Below the pieces are notes generated by a model. It searched no databases. It worked only from the letters and a program-made list of their open reading frames with translations, and had not been told where the DNA came from. Both the position numbers and the translations under genes were made by a program. A stretch of DNA of 64,000 nt from Siphonodentalium dalli (taxonomy: Eukaryota > Mollusca > Scaphopoda > Gadilida > Siphonodentaliidae). Positions 12,036-22,013 of the stretch are shown here, piece after piece; within the stretch, counting starts at the first letter, position 1, and each line of letters opens with the position of its first letter. Location: the NCBI GenBank assembly GCA_032622095.1, contig CP136064.1, positions 253,212,484 through 253,276,483 on the forward strand, read 5' to 3'.

Positions 12036-12979
12036 GGCCTGTTTTATACGACGTGTGATACACGTGTATGCCTGGCTATTTTCCTGGTGAAATAAAAGAG
12101 TCGGCTATTGATCGTGTATTACACGTCGTATAAAACCACGATACTCGTCGAAATTCGTCCTTACACGTGTCGACGTATTACACGACTGGCCTGGACGCGT
12201 AACTCATCACTTGTTCGTCAATTACGCGTCGCTGATTTATACGACGGGTATGACACGAGTAACGGAACACAATATTGCATAATATTTCACCCCATTTTGA
12301 GCCCCAGGGCGATCGCACATGCGCAGAAGAGTTATGACAACTTGTTTTGGTCGGGTTGTACTGAAATCGATATCACTTGTCTTCTACGAGCTCATTCTTG
12401 ACGAGATGGTGACAAATATTGTCAAGGATATGGTTAAAAGTCCCCCGACTAATTCGGAATGTTTTTTTGAAGTGTCTGTCGCCATAGGCGTTGACTGTTT
12501 CGAACCAACCCTGGTTTCGAAGAAGGCGTCGGCATGACCGATTTTGCTCCCTAGGGGCACACAATTGCATATTCAGTTGAGATACTGACAACATTAATGT
12601 TCTCAACATTAACTCCCTTTGACGCAAAAGCATGCAGAGAAGAATTCCATTGCGTTTTGTACGCTCAGCGCGCATCCGTAACAGTTTTAGAAGGACAAGG
12701 TGTCGTAGATTTATAGCGGACGACATGAATTTATTTGTTTAAGATGGGTTAACTCCCTTTTGAGTTAGTCGGATTGGCGTAGTAAATGTGTGTGAGAATC
12801 GTAGTGTGTTTAGAAATAGTTATAAATACAATTAGATGCGAAAGAATAATCAGTACGTCCCTTGACACCAGTCTAGATTACACGTGTAAAGTTAACACGT
12901 CATATAAATCAAACGTTAAAAACTCGTGTTGACGACGAGTTAATGTTACATGTGTATTACACGTCGTATAAAACAGGCC
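12036..12979 (-). mobile_element. PIF/Harbinger element, internally deleted, 944 bp
   Basis: Termini GGCCTGTTTTATACGACGTG (left) and its reverse complement (right), with TTA on each side (12033-12035 and 12980-12982), the target site typical of PIF/Harbinger. The subterminal word ACACGTCGTATAAA is repeated near both ends (12115, 12225, 12895, 12957). It encodes only the N-terminal part of a transposase on the minus strand. It lies inside the larger element 9881-13852, so it inserted later. Confidence 0.9.
12373..12726 (-). pseudogene. PIF/Harbinger transposase, N-terminal fragment
   Basis: 117 codons. The C-terminal half reads WFETVNAYGDRHFKKTFRIS then RGTFNHILDNICHHLVKN, which matches the segment preceding the catalytic DDE domain in Harbinger transposases (W...F...FRMSR.TF..L). 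The DDE domain is missing: the frame ends about 340 bp before the TIR. Full-length transposases of this family are around 350-400 residues, so this is a remnant. Confidence 0.8.
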
Positions 12980-13730
12980 TTAACTGCGTATATGTCCGCT
13001 ACCGATAGATCTATTCGATTTCATCACTGTTTCTAGCCATGATCGAACTGATATTATGACATCAAGTCGCTTCATTTTGGAATTTTATATATCAGATGTG
13101 TTGTTTTTGTCCAACGAGTTAAACCATTGTTCACTAATTGAGAAGACATCACGACAACAACAAAACTGTCGCACAGTTCACGCATAGTTGTGAGGGACCG
13201 GTATATACGTCATTATATGTCAGTAGACCTATATGTTTGTATAGCCTTTTGCTAAATGTCACCCCTTCACACATTTGGAATGGGTTGACTATTGTTTAAT
13301 TATGCCTTGTGCGAACTCATAGCTATCAAAACAGTCGAACTGTCAAGTCATTGTACTTGTGTGTTAACCGCATAGAGTTGTTTGTATGGCCTTTGGTTGA
13401 CAGCCAATAAAAATTCAGCTGGCATCTGATTACGCAAAAGGCAAAAATAAATGCGCGGATTTATGAAGTGCGACAACATGGATGTTTTAACTTTTCATCG
13501 TTTGCGAATATCGATCAATGTTTCGACGTCGCGACTTTCGCGTTGTCGAAAGTTTCAACATTTTACTGAAATTTTGGTCTGTTGTGGTTTCGACGTTATC
13601 GCACTTTTATGGCCAGTCGCTTTCGACGTTATCTTATTATTTTTCGTCATTTCCGACATTTACGTCAAAACTTTTTCGACATTATCGACTATATTTTCGC
13701 ATATGCGAAAGAGGTTTTGACATGCTCCCT

Positions 13731-13808
13731 AACCGTGAGGTAAGTGGTCATAACTTGTGTAAAACCCGAAGGGTTTTACATACAAGTTATGACCACTTAC
13801 CTCACGGT
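13731..13808. repeat. 78-bp perfect-arm hairpin inside a TIR
   Basis: aaccgtgaggtaagtggtca, through a centre aaacccgaagggttt, to tgaccacttacctcacggtt. It is absent from the left arm of the host element (9920-9935), so the arm without it serves as an empty site. A minimal foldback insertion is the simplest reading. Confidence 0.85.
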
Positions 13809-13852
13809 TACATCTCCATAAAAACAGTCCACATGACAGTTAATCCTTATAT

Positions 13853-15827
13853 TTATATACTTTTAGCGAAAAAGCCACTTTTGTAAATGTATTTAAATCG
13901 AAAAGTGTATCGTGACAAAACCAGCCCAAAATATCCCACAGCACCCTTGGCAAAAGTTAACAGGAACAATTGAAACCCGACGATTTATTAAGTCAATCCT
14001 GCGCGAATCCAAATGCGCCCAAAACATTACGCGTTCGTCTTTCCAAACCCAAATGACGTATCGATGTTGTTATGAGCTGACTTATCAATGTTGTTATGAG
14101 CTGTTGCGCATTCACCGGGAAATAATTGCAACTAGCCACGTGGGCGCCGACCAATCAGAATGCTGGATTTAGTGATGACAACACTTAGTATGTAAATATA
14201 ATAATGTATATAGTGAATGTTATACAATGTATGCTGCCGCAATTAAGCCAATAATTAATGATGCCACATTCAGACCCAAGTTCCATCCGATACAGGCACA
14301 TATATAAGTAGAAGCATGACTTGAAATGAGGGTTCATAAAGACACGGATCTGGTAGACCGAATATGAATATCCCATGTTATCAGATGTAACGTTATAGTA
14401 AATCAATAAATACTTCAAATGTTCATATCTGAAGTTGTGAAGCAACAAATTTTCTTTGCATCTTATTGGTCCATTGGTATTCCTTGCTTGTGCAACCACT
14501 GCCGGAAGTTACATGATTTTTTCTTTACAAAAGTGGTGTGATAGAAAAATTTATCGACACTATACTTTAAATTATGTGTGCTGCCTCAAGTACGCACACC
14601 TGCACGTTACATATGCACGACCCGAGTTACGTGCTGAACGGGGGGTCGTTATTAATTTAATAATCCACTCATGTTTCATATTAATAAGCTAAAAAAAAAA
14701 TATTTTTAAAAACTGAGCGAAGAATATACTGAACAAATTTAAATTTGAGTAAGGCATTGAAAGTGTTAACCTAAATTCCAGGTTAGGCAAATGTTGAACT
14801 GGATCACGTCCGATATCGTGTAGGCCATCAAAAAAGAAAATATCAATTATTTCTCCGATTAATCTGGTGCTCACATCTCAAAAATCTTTGTTCATTAGCC
14901 TCCATTCAATGGCATTGACCTATATCTTTTATATATCTGTTTTCCTGACTTATATGAACTGTTAATAATTATTGATGAGAATAATCAAGATAACAATCTT
15001 CTCACTAGATTTCTTCAGGTACATCAAGACGAAATATATCAGAGCATATCTCCCATAGCAATGGCATCTCAATTTGTGTTCAGATTATTGGGTCGGAGCA
15101 AAACTACATATTATCTGGGGGCATTTCAATAATTCATGAAATTAATGAAATGGGAGACCTATGTATGTTATTGTTTGTACGGTGATGATATTGCCCTCAT
15201 TATATTCACTGGTAAAATACAAATGGTTGCTCAGCCAAAGTTGATGAACGTTCTCCAATATATATTATTTTATTTTATTTATGGACATTTTACTGTTTTG
15301 AACAGTGGGCATGAAAGGACTTGACGGAGTGGTTGTGATCAAATGGTATTGCAGTCAGGAGCACTGTAGCAGAGGGGAGGTTAAGAAGTTAATCCTTTAC
15401 CATCCAATGGGGGAGGTTAGGTTGGCGGGACAATAGGGTCCATAATTTGTTGTGGCTGGAAGTAGCTCATTTGGGGTCAGTTTTGTGATGTGTAACCTCA
15501 GATTCTCAGTCCAGCCATATAGAAATTTTAGTTCCTCTTTAAAAGGACATATCTTTAAAGATGGTCTGTCTGTCTATTAGTATAAAGGCATAAAAAAGTG
15601 GTTTATCTCAACCATAAATACTGCTAGAAAGTTAATTTATAAAGTTTGTTAAACCAGTTTAATCAAGAAGAACATGAAAAAATAAAGGAAGTTCTTATTT
15701 TCATTATCAATAACCCCGAAAGTGATGAGATTCTGAATGTTGAAGCCATTGTTTACACACATTACTGTAACAGGGAAACCAGTGTTCTGTTTTCTGAGTA
15801 ACGAACAATAACTCTAAAATACAAATA
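13853..15827. other. Unassigned stretch
   Basis: No supported gene. A 23-bp near-duplicate (atgttgttatgagctg, twice) sits at 14061-14104. The rest is AT-rich without clear repeat structure. Confidence 0.3.
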
Positions 15828-15870
15828 CAGTAATGCTCTAAGTAATCGACTTCTTAACCACAGCAGAATT
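15828..15870. mobile_element. Family A MITE, left piece split by the DIRS element
   Basis: Starts CAGTAATGCTCTAAGTAATC after TA (15826-15827) and runs to the arm sequence cacagcagaatt. The same MITE resumes at 21147 (gaattatgggtaac) and ends at 21321 before TA. The DIRS element lies between. Confidence 0.93.
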
Positions 15871-15894
15871 TTACTTCGCAGTCAATCTCTCGTC

Positions 15895-15945
15895 TTTAAA
15901 TAGGATAGCACTCTTGCGCATGCGCCAAATCGAGCTAATTCACTC
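15895..15945 (+). repeat. DIRS left inverted terminal repeat
   Basis: tttaaataggatagcactct to gagctaattcactc, the reverse complement of 21024-21075. The outer 15867-15894 is unique to this end and is mirrored only in the ICR. Confidence 0.92.
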
Positions 15946-16043
15946 TGTACTTTGCGTTGGTCGTGAGAGGTCACGATTTCAATTTGTCGCAGACAAATCT
16001 TTTGCGCCAAGCGAGTTGTACGTGGTACAAAATATAAGTCATT

Positions 16044-17190
16044 ATGTCCCAGTTGGACAAGAACTTAGACCTTCCGGGCAGTTCGACGAACTGTGATAAA
16101 CTTATGGACGCCGTTCATAAACCGCCGGTTGTAAAACCGACCAAGCCTTTATCAAAAGGGAAGGCTCCCATTTCCGGGAAGGTTGCCACGAAAACGGGTG
16201 ATATCACCCCACGTGGTAATGGCGATTCAGAAGTGCTTCGCCATTTGCAGCTTATTGCTGAAAATCAATCAAAGCAGGGAGCCAAGTTGGTGGATATGGC
16301 CGAGAGGTTAGTTCACCTTGAAAACCAACAGTATGATTATTCCGCCAATGACGGTGATTGTAACTATTACGAATCCTATTCCAACGACGTTGGCGACACG
16401 GAACAATTTCAACCAGATGAAGAATCTGTGGCAGCCGAAAAACAGGCACATTCCCGATTTACCGCGATGCGGAATAAGTTCGACTCGCAAGAGATTGTGG
16501 GTTCACACGTAGACCCAATTCTTGCTGATTCTGTCACTAACATGTTTCGAAAAGGCATCGAGGATGACCAGTTTCAAAAAATGACACGGGGACGAAACCA
16601 ATGCTAGACCTGAGAACTGTGAAGGTTTACAGGTAGTCAAAGTTAATCAACTTGTGTGGGACTTGATGTCCCAGCCTGCACGGACTTCTGACAAAATGTT
16701 TCAGAATGTGGAAACCGCTCTGGTCAAGGCAGCTGTTATTCTCACAAAAATGGTTGATTCGGCGGCCCAGGTGGAAACTAGTAACCAGTTTCTCTCCACG
16801 GTTATTGATCAAACAAATGATGCTTTGGCCGTATTAGGGCATGGCAATTTCCTTCTAAATACGGTGCGGAAAGATCTCCTAAAACCGGAACTAAAAGGTG
16901 AATATGTTCATCTATGCCAACATTCACTGCCGTACACGGATTTCCTGTTCGGCGACGATGTCTCGAAAGCAGCAAGAGATATCGAAGATACATGGAAAAT
17001 TGGCAATAAAATGGTACATGGCTCGGGACGTGGAAAGTACCCGCCCAGAGGTCGTGGTCGTGGTGGCAGAGGTCACAGGGCAAAGCCGTACTCCCATCGT
17101 GAACAGCGACCTACCGGTACCTATCCTGCCAGTTACTCGAGAGATCCAAAAAACGTACAGCGGGGATCCAGAGGGCGTGCTGGTCGTTAA
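16044..17190 (+). pseudogene. DIRS gag, one frameshift
   Basis: The first part (from ATG at 16044) and the second part (in frame from about 16592 to the stop at 17190) join if one G is removed from the GGGG run at 16588-16591. The product would be about 380 residues, ending in an RGRGRGGRG basic tail, a likely RNA-binding region typical of DIRS Gag. No zinc knuckle is visible. Assignment rests on position before RT and on composition. The frameshift gives early termination after QKMTRGRNQC. Confidence 0.8.
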
Positions 17191-19245
17191 ATCGGCCTAC
17201 CACACAGGTATGTGAATGTCATCTTGATCCCGATCAGAAATTTATTGCGGGTAACCTTAAAAACTTTTTAGAAAATTGGCGAGCTCTCACACGAGACCCA
17301 GTTATTCTTGATGTTGTTCAACATTGCCACATTGAGTTTGGTGAAAAAGGGCCACCTGTGCAAGCCACAGGAAAGTATGTCCAAAATCATGTCAAATCAT
17401 CTGAACTTGATCAGATTGATGATGCCATCGAAACGCTTTTGGCACAAAAAGTCCTTCTTAAAGTCCCAGAAACTGAGGGGCAATATATATCGCCAATATT
17501 CATCCGACCTAAGCCAGATACCACTGAAGTGAGGTTGATTCTGAACTTGAAAAAATTTAACGAATTTGTTCCCTATCACCACTTCAGTGAGAGCTTTCCG
17601 ATGAATGGCAACAAGCCATATTTCCGACTAAATCCTGAAAAGTTACCCATAATTCTGCTGTGGTTAAACTTTTGAAGCAGCTTTGGCACTTATGAAACCA
17701 AACATGTTTATGTGCATTGCTGACATACGTCATGCTTACTACTCGGTCTTTTTGGCAGAACAACATCAAAAATACTTCAGGTTTCGATGGAAGGGTTCTA
17801 CTTACCAATACACTTGCCTTCCTAACGGGTATGCGGCGGCACCCCGATTATTCACAAAGCTAATGAAACCTGTTTTTTCTAACCTGCGATTGCAAGGTTA
17901 CCTAAATACCAGCTTTATTGACGATACTCTCTGTATGTCTAATACAGAAGAAGACTGCGTCAGAAATGTGCATGCTACTATCACATTACTTACCAACCTG
18001 GGTTTCATGATTCACCCAATAAAGTCTGTGCTGAAACCCACTCAAGAAATCACTTTTCTGGGCAATATTATTAATACTGTGACCATGACAGTTCACTTAC
18101 CTCCAGATAAAATAAACAGGGTCAAAGACTCCTGTTCAAGTATGTCCAAATTGTCATTTAGTACCATTCGAGAAGGGGCTCGTGTTATTGGCATACTGAT
18201 TTCAACCTTTGCGGCTGTCGAATATGGAAGGCTGCATTATCGAGTACTGGAACTCAATAAGGTTAACGCACTCCGACAAAGTGCTGGTCGGTTTGATGCT
18301 TTGATGCCTATAACACAAGCCATGAAGCATGAACTTGCTTGGTGGTTTCTAAATATAGAAAGTCAGGTTCGGCATATCATTAGCGCCACTCCCTCTATAA
18401 CGATTTACACAGATAGTAGCCTCAAAGGTTGGGGAGCTGTTCAATCTGGTCACTCTGTAGGTGGCCGTTGGTCAGTGTCTGAAAGTAACATGCACATCAA
18501 TTTTTTGGAAATGTTAGCAATCAAATTTGCATTACAAGCTTTCATGGCGAAATTGAGAAATACAAATGTGTTAATATTAACTGACAGCACAACTGCCATG
18601 GCCTACATTAAAAACATGGGTGGGATGAAATCCCTCAAATGTAATTCTCTTAGTCAAGACATATGGAACCTATGTCATGCTAATGGGATTTGGTTATTCT
18701 GTTCTCACATACCTGGATCGAAAAATGTAGCTGATGGTCCTTCAACTTCAAGGGTCTTTAATGATCGGCTAGATTGGGAACTGCATGAAAATGTGTTCAA
18801 TGACATCTGCCAGCTCTGGGGTATCCCCAATATTGATCTTTTTGCTTCTAGACTAAATGCAAAAACACCATTATACTGTGCATGGAAAATGGAGCCTGAG
18901 GCTACCCATATTGATGCATTCACCTTGAATTGGGGAAACTATGATTTATGTTATCTATTTCCACCTTTCAGTTTAATAGCTCGCTGCATTCAGAAGATCA
19001 GTCAGGATCGGGCCACATGCATCATGATCCTTCCATTGTGGCCCACACAACCATGGTATCCTTTGGTGAGGGACCTCATGGTAGACAGTCCCAGAGTTCT
19101 TCCAAAGTCGGAGGATTTACTGCAGCTACCGCGGCAGAAGACGGTACATCCACTCTTCCCACACTTGACGCTGATCGCCTGCAAAGTTTTCGGCAACAAT
19201 ACAGCTGTGCTGGATTTTCATCGCAAGCAACCTCTATTCTTATGA
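17160..19245 (+). pseudogene. DIRS reverse transcriptase / RNase H / MT-like polyprotein, interrupted
   Basis: The N-terminal part runs in one frame (NWRALTRDPVILDVVQHCHI, then LVSLAQKVLL-type RT entry with RLILNLKKFNEFVPYHHF). It is broken at 17586-17667 by a family A MITE piece, then resumes from 17668 (TFEAALALMKPNMF) in another frame to 19245. RT catalytic FIDD is encoded near 17914. RNase H follows with TDSS (Asp), FLEML (Glu), LTDSTTA (Asp) and VADG (Asp). The C-terminal region (IDLFASRLNAKTPLYCAW, YLFPPFSLIARCI) matches the methyltransferase-like region of DIRS elements. The start lies in the overlap with gag. The insertion brings a stop (17673) and a frame change. Confidence 0.92.
17586..17667 (+). 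mobile_element. 82-bp piece of family A MITE inside DIRS RT
   Basis: Sequence from the palindrome centre (gtgagagctttccgatgaat) to ctgctgtggttaa, i.e. the right half-arm without the outer end CAGTAATGCC and without flanking TA. It replaces the few codons expected between HHF and TFEAA, so it is not a standard transposon insertion. Confidence 0.9.
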
Positions 19246-20147
19246 GTTCGTGGAGAACCTCCACCAAACAACAGTATCAAGTGTATCTTCAGAGGTGGTT
19301 TGACTACTGCAAGCGACAGGATGTTCCTCCCTTCTCGCCGTCTGTCCCCAACGTTATCGAATTTCTAACGAGACTATTCCAAAAAGGGCTCGGCTATAGT
19401 GCTCTAAATACTGCCAGATCGGCACTGTCAGCGGTGGGGATTCGACTCGACAACTCTCCAGCGGGAGGAAATTCAACTGTTATACGTTTCATGAAGGGTG
19501 TATTTAACATACGTCCACCTTCTGCTCCGACAGCTATTACCTGGGATGTTAACTCTGTTCTGCAATATCTCCGAACTCTGTCACCTGTAAGGCATTTAAG
19601 CCTTAAAAAGTTATCACTAAAACTAGTAATGTTGATTGCTCTTCTAAATGCGGCGAGAGTTCAAACCTTGCATTTAATTTCAATTAATGAACGGCGAAGT
19701 ACGCGTTCACAGTATGTGTTTAATTTGAGTGGTCTACTCAAGCAAAGCCGAGCAGGCTTTAACCCCCAGACATTGGAACTGAGGGCATATCCTCCAGATA
19801 GGAGGTTGTGTGTATATACGGTTATCAAGGAATATTTAGTTCGTACGCGAGGACTGCGTCAGGACGAGTCGTCCCTTTTCATAAGTTATGTGAAGCCACA
19901 CAAAAAAGTTTCACGCGATACCATAGCTCGTTGGATAAAGACAGTTATGGCCAGTTCTGGTATTAACATTAAGGACTACTCATCTCATAGTGTGCGAGCG
20001 GCTAGCTCATCCAAAGCCTTCAAGCAACAGGTGCCTATCAAAGTTATTATGGCGAAAGCAGGCTGGACTGCTGAGTCTACATTTAAGAAGTTTTACTTGA
20101 AACACACTAATACCGATCAGTTTGCAGAAGCAGTTCTCCAAACCTAG
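18948..20147 (+). CDS. DIRS tyrosine recombinase
   Basis: This enzyme integrates the circular cDNA in place of a DDE integrase. The open frame has 399 codons and overlaps the RT frame by 298 bp; the first ATG is near 19017, so the translated product may be shorter. An N-terminal SAM-like domain (SWRTSTKQQYQVYLQRWFDY, residues 101-120) precedes the catalytic domain. Catalytic residues in this numbering: Arg237 (NAARVQT), His347 and Arg350 (HSVR), Trp373 at the usual His/Trp position (AGWTAESTF) and Tyr383 (KKFYLKH). The full set is present with no stop, so this protein may still be functional, unlike gag and RT. Confidence 0.9.
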   Translation: MLSISTFQFNSSLHSEDQSGSGHMHHDPSIVAHTTMVSFGEGPHGRQSQSSSKVGGFTAATAAEDGTSTLPTLDADRLQSFRQQYSCAGFSSQATSILMSSWRTSTKQQYQVYLQRWFDYCKRQDVPPFSPSVPNVIEFLTRLFQKGLGYSALNTARSALSAVGIRLDNSPAGGNSTVIRFMKGVFNIRPPSAPTAITWDVNSVLQYLRTLSPVRHLSLKKLSLKLVMLIALLNAARVQTLHLISINERRSTRSQYVFNLSGLLKQSRAGFNPQTLELRAYPPDRRLCVYTVIKEYLVRTRGLRQDESSLFISYVKPHKKVSRDTIARWIKTVMASSGINIKDYSSHSVRAASSSKAFKQQVPIKVIMAKAGWTAESTFKKFYLKHTNTDQFAEAVLQT

Positions 20148-20183
20148 GTAAGAAAATTTTTTCTCTTTCTTGGCTTTGAAGTT

Positions 20184-20301
20184 CCTATTTAAAGACGAGA
20201 GATTGACTGCGAAGTAAAATTAAAAAAATAAACGAGACTTACCTTGGGAAGGTGAAGTTCATTTTGAATTTTACGAGTAGTTAATCACGAGGGTTTAAAT
20301 A
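20184..20301 (+). repeat. DIRS internal complementary region
   Basis: The left part (cctatttaaagacgagagat to gcgaagtaaaatt) is the reverse complement of 15867-15904. The right part (aaaaaataaacgagacttac to gagggtttaaat) is the reverse complement of 21068-21150. It is the template that lets the cDNA ends be completed and circularised. It also records the circle junction, in which TTTTTT is followed by AATT and TTACTTCG. Confidence 0.95.
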
Positions 20302-21023
20302 CCCTCCCACCCTGCCCAATGTTGGTGCAGTCAATCCGGGTACATATTAATTTAAACTTTATTCTAGTTCTAGCGTTGCTAAAAGGGGAACCTAGACAGA
20401 CAAAATCCTCGTTGCTCGCAGAGCAAGTCGGTGTTTTTGTGGCAAAAAAGCGAAAAATTTGCTGCAAAGACAGGGGGGGGGGGGGTGAAAAAATTTCTTC
20501 CGGCACGTATGCCGGGGTGGGTGGGTGGTCAAAGCCACCAACAAGCAATTTTTTCCGCAACTAAAAAAAAAAATTCCTGCTTGTTTTTAGTGTTTTGGCA
20601 ATGAGTTGGGCTTCAAAACCACTTTGAATCAGTTTGAATGAGAGAAATAATGTAATTCTAACTGGTAAACTGACTGCAGGCAGTTATCGTGTTGTATTTT
20701 GTTGCAAATTTTGAAATCCAAGATGGCCACTGGCAGCCATGTTTTTTTGGCCGAATGACCTCAAAATTACTCATTCCTATTTACATGTCCATGTTAACAT
20801 CCATGATAAATAGTATGCACAGAAATTCATATACAGCTGTTTACAGTGAATTTCCCCCTGCAAATCTCTGTTTTAGTGTTAAAAGGGGGGGTGGGTGTCA
20901 AAAAATGGTCGGAAAAAAACTGCCGAAAACGGAAAAAAAAATTGGCGGTGGGGGTGGGTGGGTACAAAAAATGATCTTAATGCCATACGTGCCTGAAATT
21001 TTTTTCCGACCCCCCCCTGGCAA
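20302..21023. other. DIRS 3-prime spacer with G-rich tracts
   Basis: A region between ICR and right ITR, longer than expected for a compact DIRS element. It has a G12 run near 20470, a second G-rich patch (20884-20965) and a mirrored pair (ccggcacgtatgcc at 20499; gccatacgtgcc near 20983), hinting at a further small foldback insertion. No coding. Confidence 0.5.
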
Positions 21024-21150
21024 AGAGTGAATTAGCTCGATTTGGCGCATGCGCAAGAGTGCTATCCTATTTAAACCCTCGTGATTAACTACTCGTAAAA
21101 TTCAAAATGAACTTCACCTTCCCAAGGTAAGTCTCGTTTATTTTTTGAAT
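21024..21150 (-). repeat. DIRS right inverted terminal repeat and outer end
   Basis: 21024-21075 pairs with the left ITR. 21076-21150 is the right-specific extension copied in the ICR. Confidence 0.92.
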
Positions 21151-21321
21151 TATGGGTAACTTTTCAGGATTTAGTCGGAAATATGGCTTGTTGCCATTCA
21201 TCGGAAAGCTCTCGGGGAGAGCTTTCCGATGAATGGCAACAAGCCATATTTCCGACTAAATCCTGAAAAGTTACCCATAATTCTGCTGTGGTTAAGAAGT
21301 CGATTACTTAGAGCATTACTG
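21147..21321. mobile_element. Family A MITE, right piece of the copy split by DIRS
   Basis: Contains the rest of the left arm, the centre (gctctcggggagagc) and the full right arm, ending at TA 21322-21323. Joined across the DIRS element the MITE would be about 215 bp, like copies at 37470 and 52660. Confidence 0.92.
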
Positions 21322-21461
21322 TAGCATTTATCATCCATGAACAGCTGCATGCACTGCATATTTCCTTATTTTATTAATTGCAACATCAGTGACTGCTCTA
21401 ATAAGCGAGATCACTGAGTTGTGGCCATATTGGATTCATCCAGCCCCTTTCCGCGGTTTAA

Positions 21462-21628
21462 GTGCTACAGGTCAAAGTTCTGGAGGTGCATTCCATATAT
21501 GGAACTTATGAATATTCATGATTCCATACATGGAATTCATGAATATTCAAAAGCTCCATATATGGAAACATGAATATTCAAAAGTTCCATATTTGGAATG
21601 CAAACTCCAGAACTTTGACCTGTAGCAC
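21462..21628. mobile_element. TTAA-flanked palindromic MITE, 167 bp
   Basis: Arms GTGCTACAGGTCAAAGTTCT and its reverse complement, flanked by TTAA on both sides (21458-21461, 21629-21632). The interior holds repeated tccatatatgga and atgaatattca palindromes. The TTAA target suggests piggyBac-type mobilisation. Confidence 0.8.
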
Positions 21629-22013
21629 TTAAACTTCTTCTTCTTCTTCTTCCGATTTCAGTCCACCATCAACAGGCTGATGATTATGACTAATTTATTT
21701 TGGCAACGACTGGCGATAATTTCTCTTCATGATTGGGGTTTGTGATAAAATATATGATTTGAATTTGATTTGAATTTGATTTGAATTTTTTGTTTTTTTG
21801 TTTTTTTTTTGTTGGTTTTTTTACTGGGTCGAATGGGTTTTCTGGGACGTCCAGCATGGATATAGTTGGTTCATCATCCTGGTCCTGAACTCATCGACTG
21901 GAATGATTGTGACTATTTCTGTTGGTATAGCATTCCATTCTCTTATGGTCCGGGGAAAGAAAGAAAATTTATGGTAATCGTAGTTGGATTGTGGAATTAG
22001 GTAGCCAGCCGCA

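Larger units (their letters stand above)
9881..13852. mobile_element. Long-TIR composite element, ~4 kb
   Basis: The left end (ATATAAGGATTAACTGTCAT, then gtggactgtttttatggaga, then tgtcaaaacctctttcgcat) is repeated inverted at 13690-13852, giving arms of about 80 bp. The right arm is lengthened by a hairpin insertion at 13731-13808. Just inside each arm lie T-rich zones full of TTTCG words (9940-10200, 13500-13690). The interior contains the Harbinger element at 12036-12979 and no transposase of its own. The superfamily is unresolved because no target duplication is clear. Confidence 0.8.
15867..21151 (+). mobile_element. DIRS-type tyrosine-recombinase retrotransposon, ~5.28 kb
   Basis: It carries gag, RT/RNase H and a tyrosine recombinase in overlapping frames, no DDE integrase and no LTRs. 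Inverted terminal repeats of about 50 bp (15895-15945 versus 21024-21075, centred on GCGCATGCGC) and an internal complementary region (20184-20301) complete the DIRS plan. The ICR's first part is the reverse complement of the left outer end (15867-15904) and the rest that of the right outer end (21068-21150). It sits in a family A MITE with no target duplication; only AATT is shared at the junctions, as expected for recombinase insertion of a circle. This copy is inactive: gag frameshift, and a MITE fragment in RT. Confidence 0.95.
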
